A DNA stretch of 64,000 nucleotides from Paragonimus skrjabini miyazakii. Its lineage: Eukaryota; Platyhelminthes; Trematoda; Plagiorchiida; Troglotrematidae. The stretch spans positions 96,100-160,099 of the forward strand of contig JTDE01000934.1 of assembly GCA_014338405.1 (NCBI GenBank), read 5' to 3'. The notes beneath the pieces were generated by a model. That model was not told the DNA's origin. It was given only the letters and a program-made list of their open reading frames with translations, and did no database searches. Below, in pieces: positions 37,101 to 50,291 of this stretch (positions are counted from its first letter, which is position 1; each line of letters begins with the position of its first letter). Made by a program: the position numbers and the translations under genes.

Positions 37101-38488
37101 AGTTGTCAATCTACTATTCACGCAGGTTCCCAGCCAATACCAAGATGTTCCAAAGTTTAATATATCGGTTCTGCCTTTTCTTCCAGACAGTGCCGATTTG
37201 TACATGTTAGTGTCATTGTTCAAAGTCTAACGTCTCCCATTTTTTGTCTGGCGTCTAAAACCACTCCCTAAACATTTCATTCATTATTATGTTCTACCAT
37301 ATAGGTCAAACGGTAATTTTCCAAATAAGTAAGTCGCTGAGGTAATGCACGTGATCGAGCATCAAACAGACTCATCTATTATGCTCTTTGTCTAAGCAAA
37401 TAAGACAAGTTAGTTGTGTTTAGTTGACAAAAATGGGAAAGCAAGGCGGCCCAAATGCGGTCAGTTCAATCAACTGTCCGTTCAGATTAGACTGACGTGT
37501 GCTAGTTAGATGAGTGGCACTCATCCGGGTCGTTGATGTTCTTCGCTCAACAATCGGCTCACGTGGGACAGATAGGTAGGGATCAGTGATACAGCTCCTG
37601 ATCCTCCTGTCAGTGTGTTCACTGCTGGCTGGGGATGTGGAGGTAGTTTGCAAATCTGGTTCACTCGTTTTGACGCTAGCAAATAAGGTCAGCTTCCACA
37701 CTGTAAGATGTGTTCAAAGTTAACCACTTAAAACGTGGAGGTCATCTAACTGTTGTTATTGAGTCACAACATAACTGGTTATCTGGCCATAATATGATAA
37801 CAAGAACAACCAAAAGGTGATAGTCAAACCGTGCTCTTTGAAGCCATTAGTCTGATTAATAAATCGAAGTGCCGTGTGGCCATGAAACAAGACAGTGCTG
37901 TCAAATTCATTCCCTTTTTCATCTGTGTTGTTGCGCACGAAAGGGTATGATATACCATTATACTGTGGTAAGCATGGTGAGAAGATCAACCGCCATCACT
38001 TTGCTCTGCCTGAAAGGATTAAATGTATCTGCAGCGTTCTTTGATCGTACGTCAGAGCCTTGAATCAATCGATCTTTAATTGGGGACGAAAGCCGTTGGA
38101 ATTAGTGTTGGACTCACACTTCACTCATGGGATATATCAAACCATGAAGCGGCTGACCCAATTAAACTGTTTACTGGGAAACCTGTTATTAGGGTTGAAG
38201 ATCACAAGAATAATTGTAACAGCACAATTAAAGTTTTATTCGCAAGTCACGGAGAGTTTCTTTCGCTGATTTATTTGTCTTCAGTGAAAACTCAAAATAA
38301 TTGAAGAACTTATGAGAATGAAGTTTAGCCAGACAAGTGGGCATGGCACTTATTCGTAGTCTTTCGTAAAGAATACGCAGAAATATTTTGCCGGTCTCCA
38401 GTTAAGATGTTCACCTAATCCTCCACACAGTGCGAAACTGTTGGAGGAGGGTACGCATCACAACAATATCTAAAACAAGAAAGGCAGA

Positions 38489-38836
38489 ATGTCATCCACG
38501 TCTGAGGCAATGAAAGTTTTTGGAAAAATTAATTTTCGTTCGAATAGAAACGCAAGTAATGATCAAAGTGTTAAGCCAATTTTCATGTCACTGCTCCAGT
38601 TCAGCCCCACATTATCTCGTCCCTGTCTAGTGCACCCCATTATGTCACTGCCTGATGGGAAATTAGGTGTGGTTCTTAAGCCACAGCAGTTGTTAACGAA
38701 GGGACCCTACTTCAAGCCCTCAGTGACTTTGGAATTCAAACTTGAACGGTCGAACTTTTACGCGGTTACTCTACACATCGAATCAAGTTTATTCAGTTCA
38801 TTGCTCATCGCCAACCTGGTATTATACAATATATAA
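38489..38836 (+). CDS. Unrecognised open frame, 115 codons
   Basis: Starts with ATG (MSSTSEAMKVFGK) and ends at TAA. It has no domain, signal peptide or membrane segment that I recognise. Reasons for caution: it is isolated, has no partner exons I can assign and is within reach of chance for this window. It is listed as one of the longest ATG-initiated frames outside the follistatin-like gene. Confidence 0.12.
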   Translation: MSSTSEAMKVFGKINFRSNRNASNDQSVKPIFMSLLQFSPTLSRPCLVHPIMSLPDGKLGVVLKPQQLLTKGPYFKPSVTLEFKLERSNFYAVTLHIESSLFSSLLIANLVLYNI

Positions 38837-41029
38837 TCCCAATGCCTTTCTTAGTTTCATTTCACATAGCATCCTAGTCAGTTGACAATCACACATTTGT
38901 AATCACCTTTGCAGGTACGGTGATGTTGGGCATCAAACGCCAGAATAAGTTGTCCTCTGCTGTTGATTCGAATTAACACGTTGATCAGACCCCGTAGTTT
39001 CTCTCTTACCATATAAGATTTTGCTAACATTTTACTACAGTCTATGAAATGGAATCAAAATGTGAAACCTTCTAGCGCATGTCACATCTATCTTGAAAGA
39101 TGATAAACATTCAGTGCGAATACTTTACGTCAAACAACTGGAGATTACTTTGAGTAACAAAACGATATGGTCACTTCTTGATGTTTGTTCATAATTTGTT
39201 ACAGGACAGAGAAAGATGTTAAATTATGCTACCTGGTTTTGTGTTCGTCGGTGAGAAAATATGTTGAACGATTTGCAGATGCAAAGAAAAATTGAATGGA
39301 ACTAAACAGAAGAAAACTATAACGAGACTGTTGGCTACAGTCATCTCAGCAGATATCACTCAACGATTTTCTGTCAAATAGGCTTACTGAATGACCTGTT
39401 GGGGTTGAGCCAGATGACGGTTAGGAGACTTCTAATGGAAGTTTTCTCACAATTATATCGATCGGGTAAAATTTTAAAGCACTCAACCGATACAGCTGTG
39501 ACCACAGAATTGGACAATGCATTCCAGTGTAAACAAATCTTAACTGGGAAGCAGTTCAGCAATTCTTCAGAGATACTTGCCTAATCCATTACTCAGTTTC
39601 AGCGAGTGACCCCTTAAATGTTCATCCTTGTTTACTTGGAAGTGATGTGGAGTAATCTGCAAGTGAGAATTAGAACTACCTCGAGCTATCTTTAGTTCAT
39701 TCAGAAATGAGTTAATTGTGCCAGCCTTCTTGGATAATGAGATTTTCTTCAGGCTTGTAATTTTTATAGTGACCCGTATCTGAACACTTTCAAATAGTGG
39801 CAATTCTTTCTTAAGATAAGGACAACAAGAGTGTATGTTCTTTTTCCAGGTGGGAACAGATTATGAAGGCGAACAGTGTGAAAAATTCGACAAATTCTTC
39901 TTAGAAGGTTCTGGTTCATTTGTGCATTTTTAGCCATGGCTGCAAAATCTGAAGACGGACTCAAACTATCTATCACTATGATCCCAAGGACTCCTCCGTA
40001 TGCTGATAGGGACAGCTCTGTGTTGGCAAAGCAATAGTCAATGCAATTTTAACGACAAACGTGCATGATGTTGGTAGTTTTGGCATTGAACAGCAAGTTA
40101 TTTTTTAGTAAACACTGGGTTGGACAGTTTAAGTCTTTCCGTAAGGTTATCACATCTTGCGGACATTCTACGACTCTCATTTGACCTTTTCAATAAAAAG
40201 TCCCAAAATTGTCGTTTTACGCCTTGCACTTAAATTCTCTTCATTCTATCCCAACTGGTTAATCGATTTGTCATGGTCTATGCACTCCTCCACTGAATGT
40301 ACTGTTCATCAGTTAGTTAACACGATTTTTTTCGAAGATCCTTGTACTTTTTGGAGGAGTCTTAGAGTATCTATTCCGTTAGAATGCCATTCCTTGTTAA
40401 CAACACGTTGATTTTATTGTTTATCATCAGATTACAATTTGCAAACGGTTTTCTGCAAAATTTTCGTTACACAATTCATAACGTTTATTCAGATCGCTCT
40501 TGCCACTCCTAATGCTAAATCAAGGTAGAAACATTTATTTGTACACACACACGGGCTTATCATTGTGTCGTTATTCCTCATCTAGCTCGATTTCTACACA
40601 ACTCCAAACTCGTCATTTCCGTATTGACAGTAACACTAAACCGATATTTTTTTGCTGGTAAATGTCGATCTCGTCCATTCACTTACATTTCCAGCAGGTT
40701 TGATGAATATGATTATTGTTGTATGATTTGAGCCAAATTAGTTGTGTCCTCCATTTACTGAAGCTATGTATATGTAAAAGTTCGGAACCACGCCTCTCAA
40801 GGAGTATTACAGTGTACTGTTGTCTTGATTGGGCATGTTCAATCAACAAATATAAGTGACTTTGTTCACATCCTGAGGCTCAGTTGGAACCTAAATTGAA
40901 TAATCGATGGACTGCCCGACAAAAATTAACGTGTTTTGTTGCCTGCCATTATCTAAGTGACTCAGTAGTATTGCGTGTTTGTTACCTATGATTAACTATT
41001 CCATTTGCTCTTAATAAACTACAGAATCT

Positions 41030-41063
41030 ATATTGTATATATATTGTATATATATATATATAC
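41030..41063. repeat. AT-rich microsatellite
   Basis: Short TATTGTATATA units run into a (TA)n tract. Confidence 0.9.
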
Positions 41064-43868
41064 TGTCTAGGTATTCCTGTAGATTTGTGTTTCAGTGTTC
41101 AAACAAAATAGCATTCCAGATGTTGATCAACTTTTCAACAGCTTCAACATCAGTGAATAGAGCCATTTAGCTCAGACTCAAATGTGGCAATGTTATTGAG
41201 GTTTGGCTTCAAATAGGTGTCAGATTAATTACACTAGATGTTAAAATGACATTCCTTCTGGTCCTCTGTTAAGGCATTAGTCAATGTACACTGTTGACCT
41301 TTGTTTGCCGATTTCGCGTACTCGGTGGAGTTTATAGCGACTGACAACTGTCAGTGGTAGTTCAGTATTAATCTGAACAGTTCAGATACTTTTGTATGAG
41401 CAGCAAAAACCGTATGGAATGGTTACATTAAAGCTGTTGCTCGAGAAAATTGTGCTGGGAATAACCATTTAACTTGGCTAATCAGTTTTCATTAATGTTT
41501 CTATAACATAGTAGTTAGCTATTGGCATGACCTAAACTGATGACAGAGAGGACAACGGGATGAAGTTCCATGTTTCATTTAAGCAATACGAGGAACTGGA
41601 TACTCAAGACTCTACAAATGTAGATAGCATTCCTTGGATACGACTACCTTGAACATTTTCTGTCCGGCAAACCGCATTATGTGTTACCGCTTTTAAGTGT
41701 TTCTGTGAGCCCGGATATTTCAAATTGTTTAACTTACATTTCCAGTGAGTGTACACTGTTGTACAACTTCTCCTCTCACTAACTGAAAGAGGTGAATATC
41801 GATCAGCGTGAGGAATTCAATTTGTCAAATTTTAACATGGATCACTTTAAAACACCAATTTATGTGCGTGCCTGCGTGTGTACCTATGTACTCCGATAAA
41901 TATTAGAATCAGACAGTTCCACTGGCAAAGCTGTCGTCAAACGCTGATAAGCCGGAATGTTAGCCAGAGTAAACTCTTAAATGAAAATCTCTATGTCAAC
42001 TTTTACTGAGCCGTTATCACAAAGGACAATACATCATAGGTCAGCACCGTTAGTGGATGGCATCGACCTGAAGAAAAGTGTTCCTGTTAACCAAAGAAAG
42101 TACCAAAGAGCATGTTTTGCTGTTTATATTGGTTGTTGTTGTTGTTTATGTAGTTTCATCATATGCAGGTTAGGTCATACCGTTTAACACACTGAGCCTA
42201 GATGACAATGACTTCATTTTCATATTATTGTTATTATTATGGTTGTCATCAACGTCATTATCTCTTCTAGTAAGGAGACCGACTGGTGAGCGAGACAAAT
42301 GAGCCTGAGTGAACTGTGATTCACATGAAAGATCAATAATTTGTATAATCTTGTCAGTAGGGCGATAGTGTCTACTCGTAACGATCAGACAGTGTAAAGT
42401 CAACTGGTTTGTTTACTGTTGTCTATCCTTTCTCTTATATCGCTTAGTTTGACATCCTACCCTTTAGCATAGTATGATAATCTCGTACTTGCGACAACCT
42501 AAAGGCAAAGTTCACTATAAAATTAACTCCCTATTAGAGGGCCTAAAATACGTTAGACCACTAACAACCTTAATGAAAACTTGTTAATAGTTAGCACAAG
42601 TCGTTTCTGACCACATTTACGAAATGAAATTGGCCTACATCCTGTGTTGTTCTCAAGTCGATCGTATTCCGTGAGGTCAAAGAATTCTCCCCATTTGTTC
42701 ATTTACATGCAACGGCCATGATCTTGACCAGAGGTTACTGTGACTATTCCGCCTCCACCCCAGAAGTGACTCTAAAAAGGTTTCTTGTTGGTACAGTGTG
42801 TCCTAGCATAAAAGCTTTGAACGACATGACACAAGAAAACGTACAACACCTCAGCAGTAATCTGCCGAGTCATAGAATCAAAAACAGCCTATTAAATAGT
42901 TACAAGATATGAAGTAATGATGTAACAAATAGCTGTTTTCGATTATTCTCTCTCAAGTCATTATGTCACGGAACAAACCGTAAAATCCATAGCATGATCG
43001 TTAACTTGCGACATCAAAACGAATAGTAGAATTTGCGTAATCTGTTAGAACTATACCATATGGTAAGTGATTGTTACATCATATCGTCAGAACTGAGTGA
43101 CTTTGTGTAGCGTAGATGAACTGAGAGTATGTAATCCATGTCTCATTTGTAGAATACTCTCTGAGCTCCTAAAGCTTGCGGGTTTTCCACTAGTTTCAGA
43201 CCGTAACTACGGTTTACTAGACGAATACATGTCATTCACGGGATGTGAGATACGTAGGAAACTGGGGGCTGAATCCCATTGGCACATGTGACGTAACGGT
43301 TGATAACATAAACCTCTTCACTGTGTTGATATAAAAATTGCGATTTGATTTCCACGTCAGTCTAGCTAGTTTACTCAGTCTTGCAGTTATGAATGCTCCT
43401 CAAAACCACAACTGGTCAACTGTCAGAAAGTTCTAACACAAGTTTATCATCTCCTTCCCCAAGAGATCACGTTATGCAACAAAAGTGTCCAAGGTTAGAC
43501 GTATTAGCGACAATACATATCACAACTCACTCACTGACATATCTGCGAGACACCGGATGCTGCAAACATATGTCGGGACACTTGCTCGTGATTGGTACAA
43601 AGTGTTTTCCCGTCCTTTAGTAATACGGTCGGGATGCAGTATTGCATAACTCTGTTGATGGTTGTTGTCAAATTTCTCAGCACGAGCGTATGTTTCGTTC
43701 TCGGGGAACTCGACGTTACATTGGACGCTAGTCAGTGGATCCTCTGTTTATCTCAGTGAGATGAGGTTGATGAACATATGTGAGAATGTCTCTTGAAAAC
43801 TCTGAAAACGGCATAGTTCGACCCTCGAGGTTGTTTATCAGTTTGTCGTAAACACCGACATAAGTACT

Positions 43869-44390
43869 GATGAGCAATGGGGGAGTTGGCTGATTACAAG
43901 TTGAACAACACCCCCAATTGATAGCAGCCGTCGCACTCAAATAGACTTTCCGAACACCCATTTCTGAGAAGAAGCATTAGATTCGAGTTCCACTCTCATT
44001 AGAGCTCGTCAGTAGTGCATATATTTGCCGCTGCCGGGACTAGAATTCAGGCCACGCTGTTCATGAGGCAACCGTGTTTACCACTGCGCTATTGACCTCA
44101 CATTAGGCACGACCGAATTATCGTATGTGAATACTCAACCACTTTCGCCTGTGAGTAATGATCAGGTTACCCGACCGTCTCGGTAGGAGACACAGTTACA
44201 GTCTGTTAACTCCAATCGATAGCCCCACGATTAGGACTTCCTAGACAGGTCGAAATCTCTGATCTCATTAAACCTGCTAAGCGATATTTTAGATTGCTGA
44301 TGAGTAGGGGGGAATTTGGTTAATTTCAAGTTGTACATCACCCACAATTGATCGCAGCCGTCGCATTCCCATAGACGTTCCACTCGGTGA
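43869..44390 (-). mobile_element. Family B tRNA/hammerhead repeat, copy 3, head-to-tail partial dimer
   Basis: The block starting GATGAG at 43869 (CAAGTTGAACAACACCCCCA at 43897) recurs at 44299 and 44327 (CAAGTTGTACATCACCCACA). One full 430-bp unit is therefore followed by the start of another. On the minus strand the unit carries a tRNA-like promoter (box A TAGCGCAGTGGT at 44091-44080; box B-like GAATTCTAGTC at 44048-44038) and a hammerhead-like fold just after it. It is about 85-90% identical, by eye, to the inverted copy at 27.2-27.6 kb. Tandem arrangement is typical of hammerhead-bearing satellite/SINE elements, whose circular or multimeric RNA the ribozyme can cut to unit length. Confidence 0.75.
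43980..44048 (-). ncRNA. Hammerhead-like fold in family B copy 3 (type III arrangement)
   Basis: Read on the minus strand: GAATTC, stem I TAGT (44042-44039) pairing with ACTA (44016-44013), core CTGACGA (44012-44006), stem II GCTCT-AATG-AGAGT (44005-43992, one G-T pair), then GGAAC. Predicted cleavage is after C44043. The core differs from CTGATGA at position 7, which hammerheads tolerate. GGAA in place of GAAA is shared with copy 2, so that change may be ancestral to both. Stem I, stem II and the tetraloop are conserved while the bases between them vary. Confidence 0.55.
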
Positions 44391-45774
44391 CTTTATATAT
44401 AGAACCAGCCAACTATACCCATATCAACCACGCAAAAGCGAGATCTTTGGCCAACAGAGCATCCCATCAGGTTTATGGGCTGCACAGTCTATAATGGGAA
44501 TGCCAACCTAGCCAAAAGGAACTCAGATGATAAACATCTAAGCGCACAATCAGTTACTAACTAAGCATTTAGCATTTTTGGCAATGACTCCCAAGTAGTG
44601 GCATGTCAACAACAGCCACAGTTGAATAATCATCTCTGGAGATGAGTCACAGTCATCATTAGGTCTGTTGGTGAGATACCGTTCCAAAACATAAGACACA
44701 GAGTGAATGCCCTGAGTATCCACCAAGTGGTATGTGGAACCTAAAAATGTCAAAGGTTTCTCCACAAAAGTGAATTCAAGCAAATCTTAAGTCGAAATAA
44801 TCATCGTTATCAAAACTGGATGGTCTTAGCTTGCCAGGCTTTCTTATTAAACGTTGTTCACCCAAAGTTCTCCTGAAGAACAGAGACGTTCAAAGGTTGT
44901 CTACTTCTGACATAAGTCAGGTCAACATTATTTTGCTCATTGATGAAGTACAAGAAATGAAGTGGAAAGTCTGAATCACCCCCTTAACATATGGGCTCAT
45001 GACCCGGTGTATTGAAGCGTATTTACCGATAACTATGCGCATTTGCCACCGGTGCACAGTAAATACAAAGTGGCTCAAAACTCAGACATTCTGATACCGC
45101 CACATTATCTCATGTCGATATGTTGGTCAACGAGTTAGTCAATGGAGAAAAATGCATGGATTCTATTCGTAATTGTAAATCTTACTGGGTATGCTGAGTG
45201 AAGTTCATTGTGCGTAGTGCTCACTCACCATGTGAACTTCCAAGGGAACTTGCCCCATCTATGATTGCACTATCCCACAATGATTTTGATCCGATGTTGA
45301 GAAATAGAAAATGCCGCTCAGACGGTTTGTAGCATGACAACACATTAAGTATACATCAGATATTGTTTTTCGTGTACTATGAATAACATGGAACTGTGAA
45401 TCCTGACCCAAAGAAATAATACAACCAAGAAAGTAAAATATTTTGCATCCTGGCTGAAATGTTTACTAATGCTATCACTGCGGATATCAACAGTGTGAGT
45501 GACGATTTAGCAGCTAATATGCATCCTATTTTGTAGGAAGCTATGGGACAGGTAATCTCCAACACTTACTTCATAAAACTGCTGCGAATCTTTATAGGGA
45601 AAAAGAATCAACGCTTTCGGTGATTACATTTAATATCCCCAATTATGTACCAGCTGGGTGCAATTTTTTGCATTTTGAACGTGTTATTCGTCAATCTGCA
45701 AACCTTGATTAGAATGGGACGAAGTTTAATCTGCTTCATGCATCACGACAGATTATGACGGTACTGCAAGATAA
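44391..45774. other. No gene recognised
   Basis: Between two family B copies. Short frames only. Confidence 0.4.
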
Positions 45775-45945
45775 ATTTAGCAAACTGAGCTAGGACTACA
45801 ACGAATGTAAGTTGAACAACGTTCACAAATGATTGTAACTGTCCCGGTTGAATAGACTTCGCATCTGGCCACCTCCGAGGAGAACTACTATACCCCAGTT
45901 CATCAGTAGTGCACACCTTTGCCGAGTTGTGGCGAGAAGGGAACA
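45775..45945 (-). mobile_element. Family B repeat, copy 4 (short, rearranged)
   Basis: AAGTTGAACAACGTTCACAA (about 45810) matches the unit start at 43898. CATCAGTAGTGCACACCTTTG (45902-45922) matches the hammerhead region at 44008-44028. On the minus strand GCACTACTGATGA is kept, but stem II and GAAA are replaced by ACTGGGGTATAGTAGT. This copy is therefore a dead ribozyme remnant, and no tRNA-like part is seen. Confidence 0.55.
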
Positions 45946-47879
45946 AAGCTAGTGTTTCTACTAAAAAGAGACTAGATGAAAAGTCTATGGAATCACGAAA
46001 ACTGAAATCAGTTGTGAATGATGGCCAGCTTGTGTTAATCGAAATCCCCTACTACTTATCAGGAATATAGTGAAATTTTTTAGTTACAATAAAACGACCG
46101 AATTCACAAAGTTATGACTGTGGTCTTCAGTTCTTGTTGAATTTGTTTCTGGATAAGAAATCATTCATCTGCCAATTTTAACTGTCCACTGAATTTCAAT
46201 TTTTACATGGTGAATCTCAGAGCTGAAAGTCGAGTTCTTGGCAATGTATTTTTAAGCTAAATCGGTGCACCATCCGTAGCGTACTTATGAAAATTCTTGC
46301 TAGACAAGCTAATATTTAAAGCAAAATTTTTTGAGCACCTTAGTTTTCCTACTGGAATAATGCCAAAATCTGCAAACGTTTTTAAATGGGATGCAAATGT
46401 AGTACGACCGCCTGACGTACTCTTGAATACAGTGATGATTTCATATACTTGCACAAGGAAATAATGTCATTCACAATGAGCGCGATCGATTGTTATGCTA
46501 GTGATCTAATGATGACTAATTTCTTGTGAAAAGCGCTCGGGTCGGAGTTCATTCTCGGAGTCTCCTCAACAATAAAACAACTTCTTCAGGGGTCAAGAGT
46601 GTCTTTTTGTAGTGGGACATAGAACCCAGTCGATGTGATAGGCACAAGCAATAGAATCAGTACGACAACAGACTTCGTAGGAATCACAGAAATAAATTTC
46701 TAATCATGACGGATACCGAGGTTTTAGCAATATTAGTAGATGTATCCTATAGCAGTATGCTTTTTTACAAAACGTTGATAATGAAGTTCATGAAAGCTGC
46801 TACTGAGAGAGGAGATCATTAGAGCAATCGGTTCTCTGAGTTGTTTGGTGGATTTCATGTGAGACAATGGTACTGGTGAGTGATTAAAACCTAGTACGGA
46901 ATTACTGGTTTTCTTGCGTAATCTCGTGACATGGGTAATGGGGCGCATGCCAAGTTTGGGCATTTTTTTCTGTTGTTGGGTCAAATCAGGTTGTTGCACG
47001 GATTCGTCACAAAAAAATCTCCTCTACATAAAAAAAACTTCTCAAACGACTCATTGAGCACAACTGTCCTCCAAAAGATTTTGACACATTTCATGTTAAG
47101 TTAACAAGGCAAGGAGAAGACGTAAATTATGTGGTGTTCTCCGGAATAACATTCCGTACATTCTGATCATACATAAACATGTAACTAATTTTGAACACTG
47201 AAATAAGTTTCTATAGGGCGGAAATCATTGTTTATGGGATTAGACAGACAGACACGGAAATGGCGATTAAATAAATGGGGATGCTGACTACCAGGACAGC
47301 CGCAACGTCATCACAAATCGTTTTTGAACACACATGGGGGATTATGATGATAGGCCAAGCCTCAGCAAACGAGAGGATACGTTTCCGGTAGGTTCGAAAA
47401 ATCACAGAGAATGTGTCACAAACCTTGACTCCGTGTCCTGTTTGGATTATGTGTTTTCCTATTGATGATGTTGGGTGCCGTCCGTCGGTATGTATGAATG
47501 CGCCTACCGTTTCTAGTTGTGATTCCAGCTACTTGGGAACATGCTATTTGATATGAGAAGCTAGCTGTTAGTTTGTCCTCTCTATTTAGCTCATACTGCA
47601 ACTATATTAATATTTATACGAACATTGAAATGTGACAGACGTAGGCTGTTTTTTCGTAGCCGAAAAGACTGGTGAGGCTTCTGTTCACTGTATTATACAT
47701 AGTTTTACAGTGTTATAGGGTTTGGAGTTAGCAGCTGTTAGACGTCTTCTTGCAACTGTTGACTAACCGTCACTTAGGAACGGGTGTTCTCAATACACCA
47801 TTTTCTTTGGTATCGTTGCTTCCTGTATCCTTACGGTAATGACACTGTTATATTTCTTGCTAAATTGCATGAAATACCT
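45946..47879. other. No gene recognised
   Basis: AT-rich sequence. The minus-strand frames at 46733-46999 and 47416-47601 match nothing known to me. Confidence 0.4.
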
Positions 47880-48240
47880 GTTGGCCTGCAGTGTATCTGT
47901 GAGTGTACTTATTTCTCATGGTAGGTTATCTTCCGTGCATAGCCTCCGGTTTCTGTGAAAAAGCTGCTCTTATATTGCTTTGGACAGAAACTTTCAAGAA
48001 ACATACTGTCCTGTCTAGGTAGGCTTTCCGTAAGTAGACCTTCCTGTCGTGCCATCTAATCTTCGGATAACTAGAATGTCCAAGAACGGAAGACAGATGT
48101 TTATTTCATTTTCTCCAATTAGCTTGAGATTGGGATATATGCAATTCAACTCCAAAAATAATGCATTCAAATCACTTGAATACTCACAAATAGCCATGAT
48201 GTCATCTACGGAGAGTTTGCATAGTGTTGACTCCGACAAA
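47880..48240 (-). mobile_element. Penelope-like element fragment, RT C-terminal block
   Basis: Read on the minus strand: SVDDIMAICEYSSDLNALF with ELNCIYPNLKLIGENEIN, then CLPFLDILVIRRLDGTTGRS and YGKPT. This is the PLE RT from the active site (here SVDD where the family has YVDD) through the LPFLDVLV-DGT-S-YRKPT block. Frame-shifted remains of 'TWTGQY...ESF.PKQYK' follow to about 47930. It is an older copy on the strand opposite to the other PLE fragments. No endonuclease domain is visible. Confidence 0.82.
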
Positions 48241-49779
48241 CTTTCACCTAATGCAGATGCTCATGTTAGTTTTAACCATAGACAGTTTGGCATAACACTT
48301 TCTGGCAAACAAACATACGATGCTACATGAATTACCTACCCTTAATTCGGTGATGGTAATTTTCTACGGTTATTTACAGACGATATTCTCACCTATCAAC
48401 AGAGTGCTCTCTAATTATATCAACTGAATGGTTTCAACAGGCTGTCTTATTAGCACAACTGTCTGCTTGAGCAAAAACAACAGTTTGTCTAGAGAAGCTC
48501 GTAACCAGAATTGGGACAGATGCACTACCGTGTGCCTCTGGGATATTATCAGTTTACCCCCAAAAATCACTTTATACTGCATAAACACAGTCCTCATGTA
48601 ACATCTTAATCTGTTTGTCACATTTAAAAAATTAGTTTTATGATCAACGTCACTTTCAACAGAGCATACAGTATTGAATCTTGTACAGTTTAATATGAAG
48701 TCTTCTATTCAATTACATCGGATACTGACAATAGGTAACAATGTTGAGCGGTTTCATGACAGTACACAAGCTAAGTTAGTCTAAGTTCACAAGAAAGCTA
48801 TGAATTTTAAAATTTCATATAAGAACTGCTTTGTTTCATGTAAAAAACAATCGTACACACTTTTGCATAGACCTACAGCAGAAAATCTGCACAGCGAAAA
48901 CAGCTCATTGTTCAAAAATGGGTTAGACATTTTCGAGAGGTTAGCAAAACTAATCCTATTCCATGCTATTCACTCCATCGGGGTGAAGAACGTTCACTTA
49001 CTTTGAGTTTCGTACACTAAATCTGTGAGGAAAATATTCTTGATGGAAACAACAGATATCTAAGATATCTGGCCCCATGAACGATGCAAAATAAAAGTTT
49101 AAATTGCTTTGATGTAGTTTTGTCAACTAGCACCAATGCTCTAATGTTGCTTGAGTTGTAGATGTCTATTTTAATCAATGATAAACAAAATTTCGTACGT
49201 TAAAAGCAGTAGTTTGTTAAACCATGAAACTTGCTTCCAGAGTATCATTTAAGTCTTTGTATATTCTGACTGGAACACTCGGCTCATTTTGACAAATATC
49301 AGCGTATAATGGACCAAGATAACGTGGATGGAAGCATCTACCAAATTAGAGACTGTTTACAGCTGGACGTCTAAATACGTTTACTCAAAAATAGCGCTCA
49401 CTATAAAATGATGCATGCTCACCAAGTATGTTCTCCCGGAACGAACGTCGTTTCCAAGATCCATTGAACAGGTACATTCCCAACATCTATGTCCGACCTC
49501 TCTATCTAACGACGACAAAACACAATCAAGTTTGTTTGTGATCCGGTCGTGTAACGTCTGTTGACCTCAAAACTGCGCATATACAATGTTATCACATGCT
49601 CAAATGATAGAGTGTGTAAACTGCTAGACCGGTACCGATTCGCATAGCACCCGGTGTAATTTATGCAAAGGTCATCAGCAAGTTAGCATCAAAAACTGAG
49701 TGACGTCACTTGGCCATTTAAAACTTAGTGCGCTGTTGACTGACCGAGTCATCCAGGTTAGGCTAGTTTATGACTTCTT
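48241..49779. other. No gene recognised
   Basis: AT-rich sequence with short frames only. Confidence 0.4.
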
Positions 49780-50184
49780 TTGCATAAGGCATCTGCTCTT
49801 GCAGCAAACTATTCTCCCGTATATCGTTGCGTAGTATCAATAACGCGAAATCACTCATCAACAAAAACAGAACTGAAAACGGCTAGTCTCTGTGACAGAA
49901 TAACAAATATAAATAATTGTTATGACCCTCATGATCAACACAAACTAGAAACAACCGGCACAAAAATAGGTGAATACTTAGTACGGAACGTAACAATAAC
50001 CAATACCCTAGAACATGGAAGACTGGCTTTCACCCGAGAATGTATTTACCCCCAGACTAAAAGTGGCATGTCAGACCAGCTTCTGCATATAAGTAGATTT
50101 TCGATTGAACTCAAAGAACCCAACCCTAACTGCTTCAATAGAATTGTAATGAGCCAAACCACGGACGAAACAGACCAAAGTTGA
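49780..50184 (+). CDS. Unrecognised open frame, 134 codons
   Basis: Open from TTG at 49780 to TGA at 50182, with no ATG near its start, so if real it would be an internal exon or element remnant. It is polar, with scattered cysteines (RCVVSITRNHSS, NNCYDPHDQHK), and has no membrane segment. It ends about 110 bp before the left inverted arm. No family is recognised, and chance remains the default explanation. Confidence 0.15.
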   Translation: MHKASALAANYSPVYRCVVSITRNHSSTKTELKTASLCDRITNINNCYDPHDQHKLETTGTKIGEYLVRNVTITNTLEHGRLAFTRECIYPQTKSGMSDQLLHISRFSIELKEPNPNCFNRIVMSQTTDETDQS

Positions 50185-50291
50185 CCTTCATCAAGTTTTG
50201 GCGCAAAAAGTTAAAGTTCGAACTCGTAAAATACTTTTTCGATAAATTTCGAAAATATAAGCTAAGTATGGGAAAACTGAACTTTCTGCTT

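Larger units (their letters stand above)
34104..43868. other. Long stretch without a recognised gene
   Basis: Nearly 10 kb of AT-rich sequence. A GC-richer minus-strand frame at 37420-37701 (93 codons, Ser/Thr-rich) and a plus-strand frame at 38489-38836 stand out but match nothing I know. An AT microsatellite is at 41030-41063. No element shared with other parts of the window was found. Confidence 0.4.
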
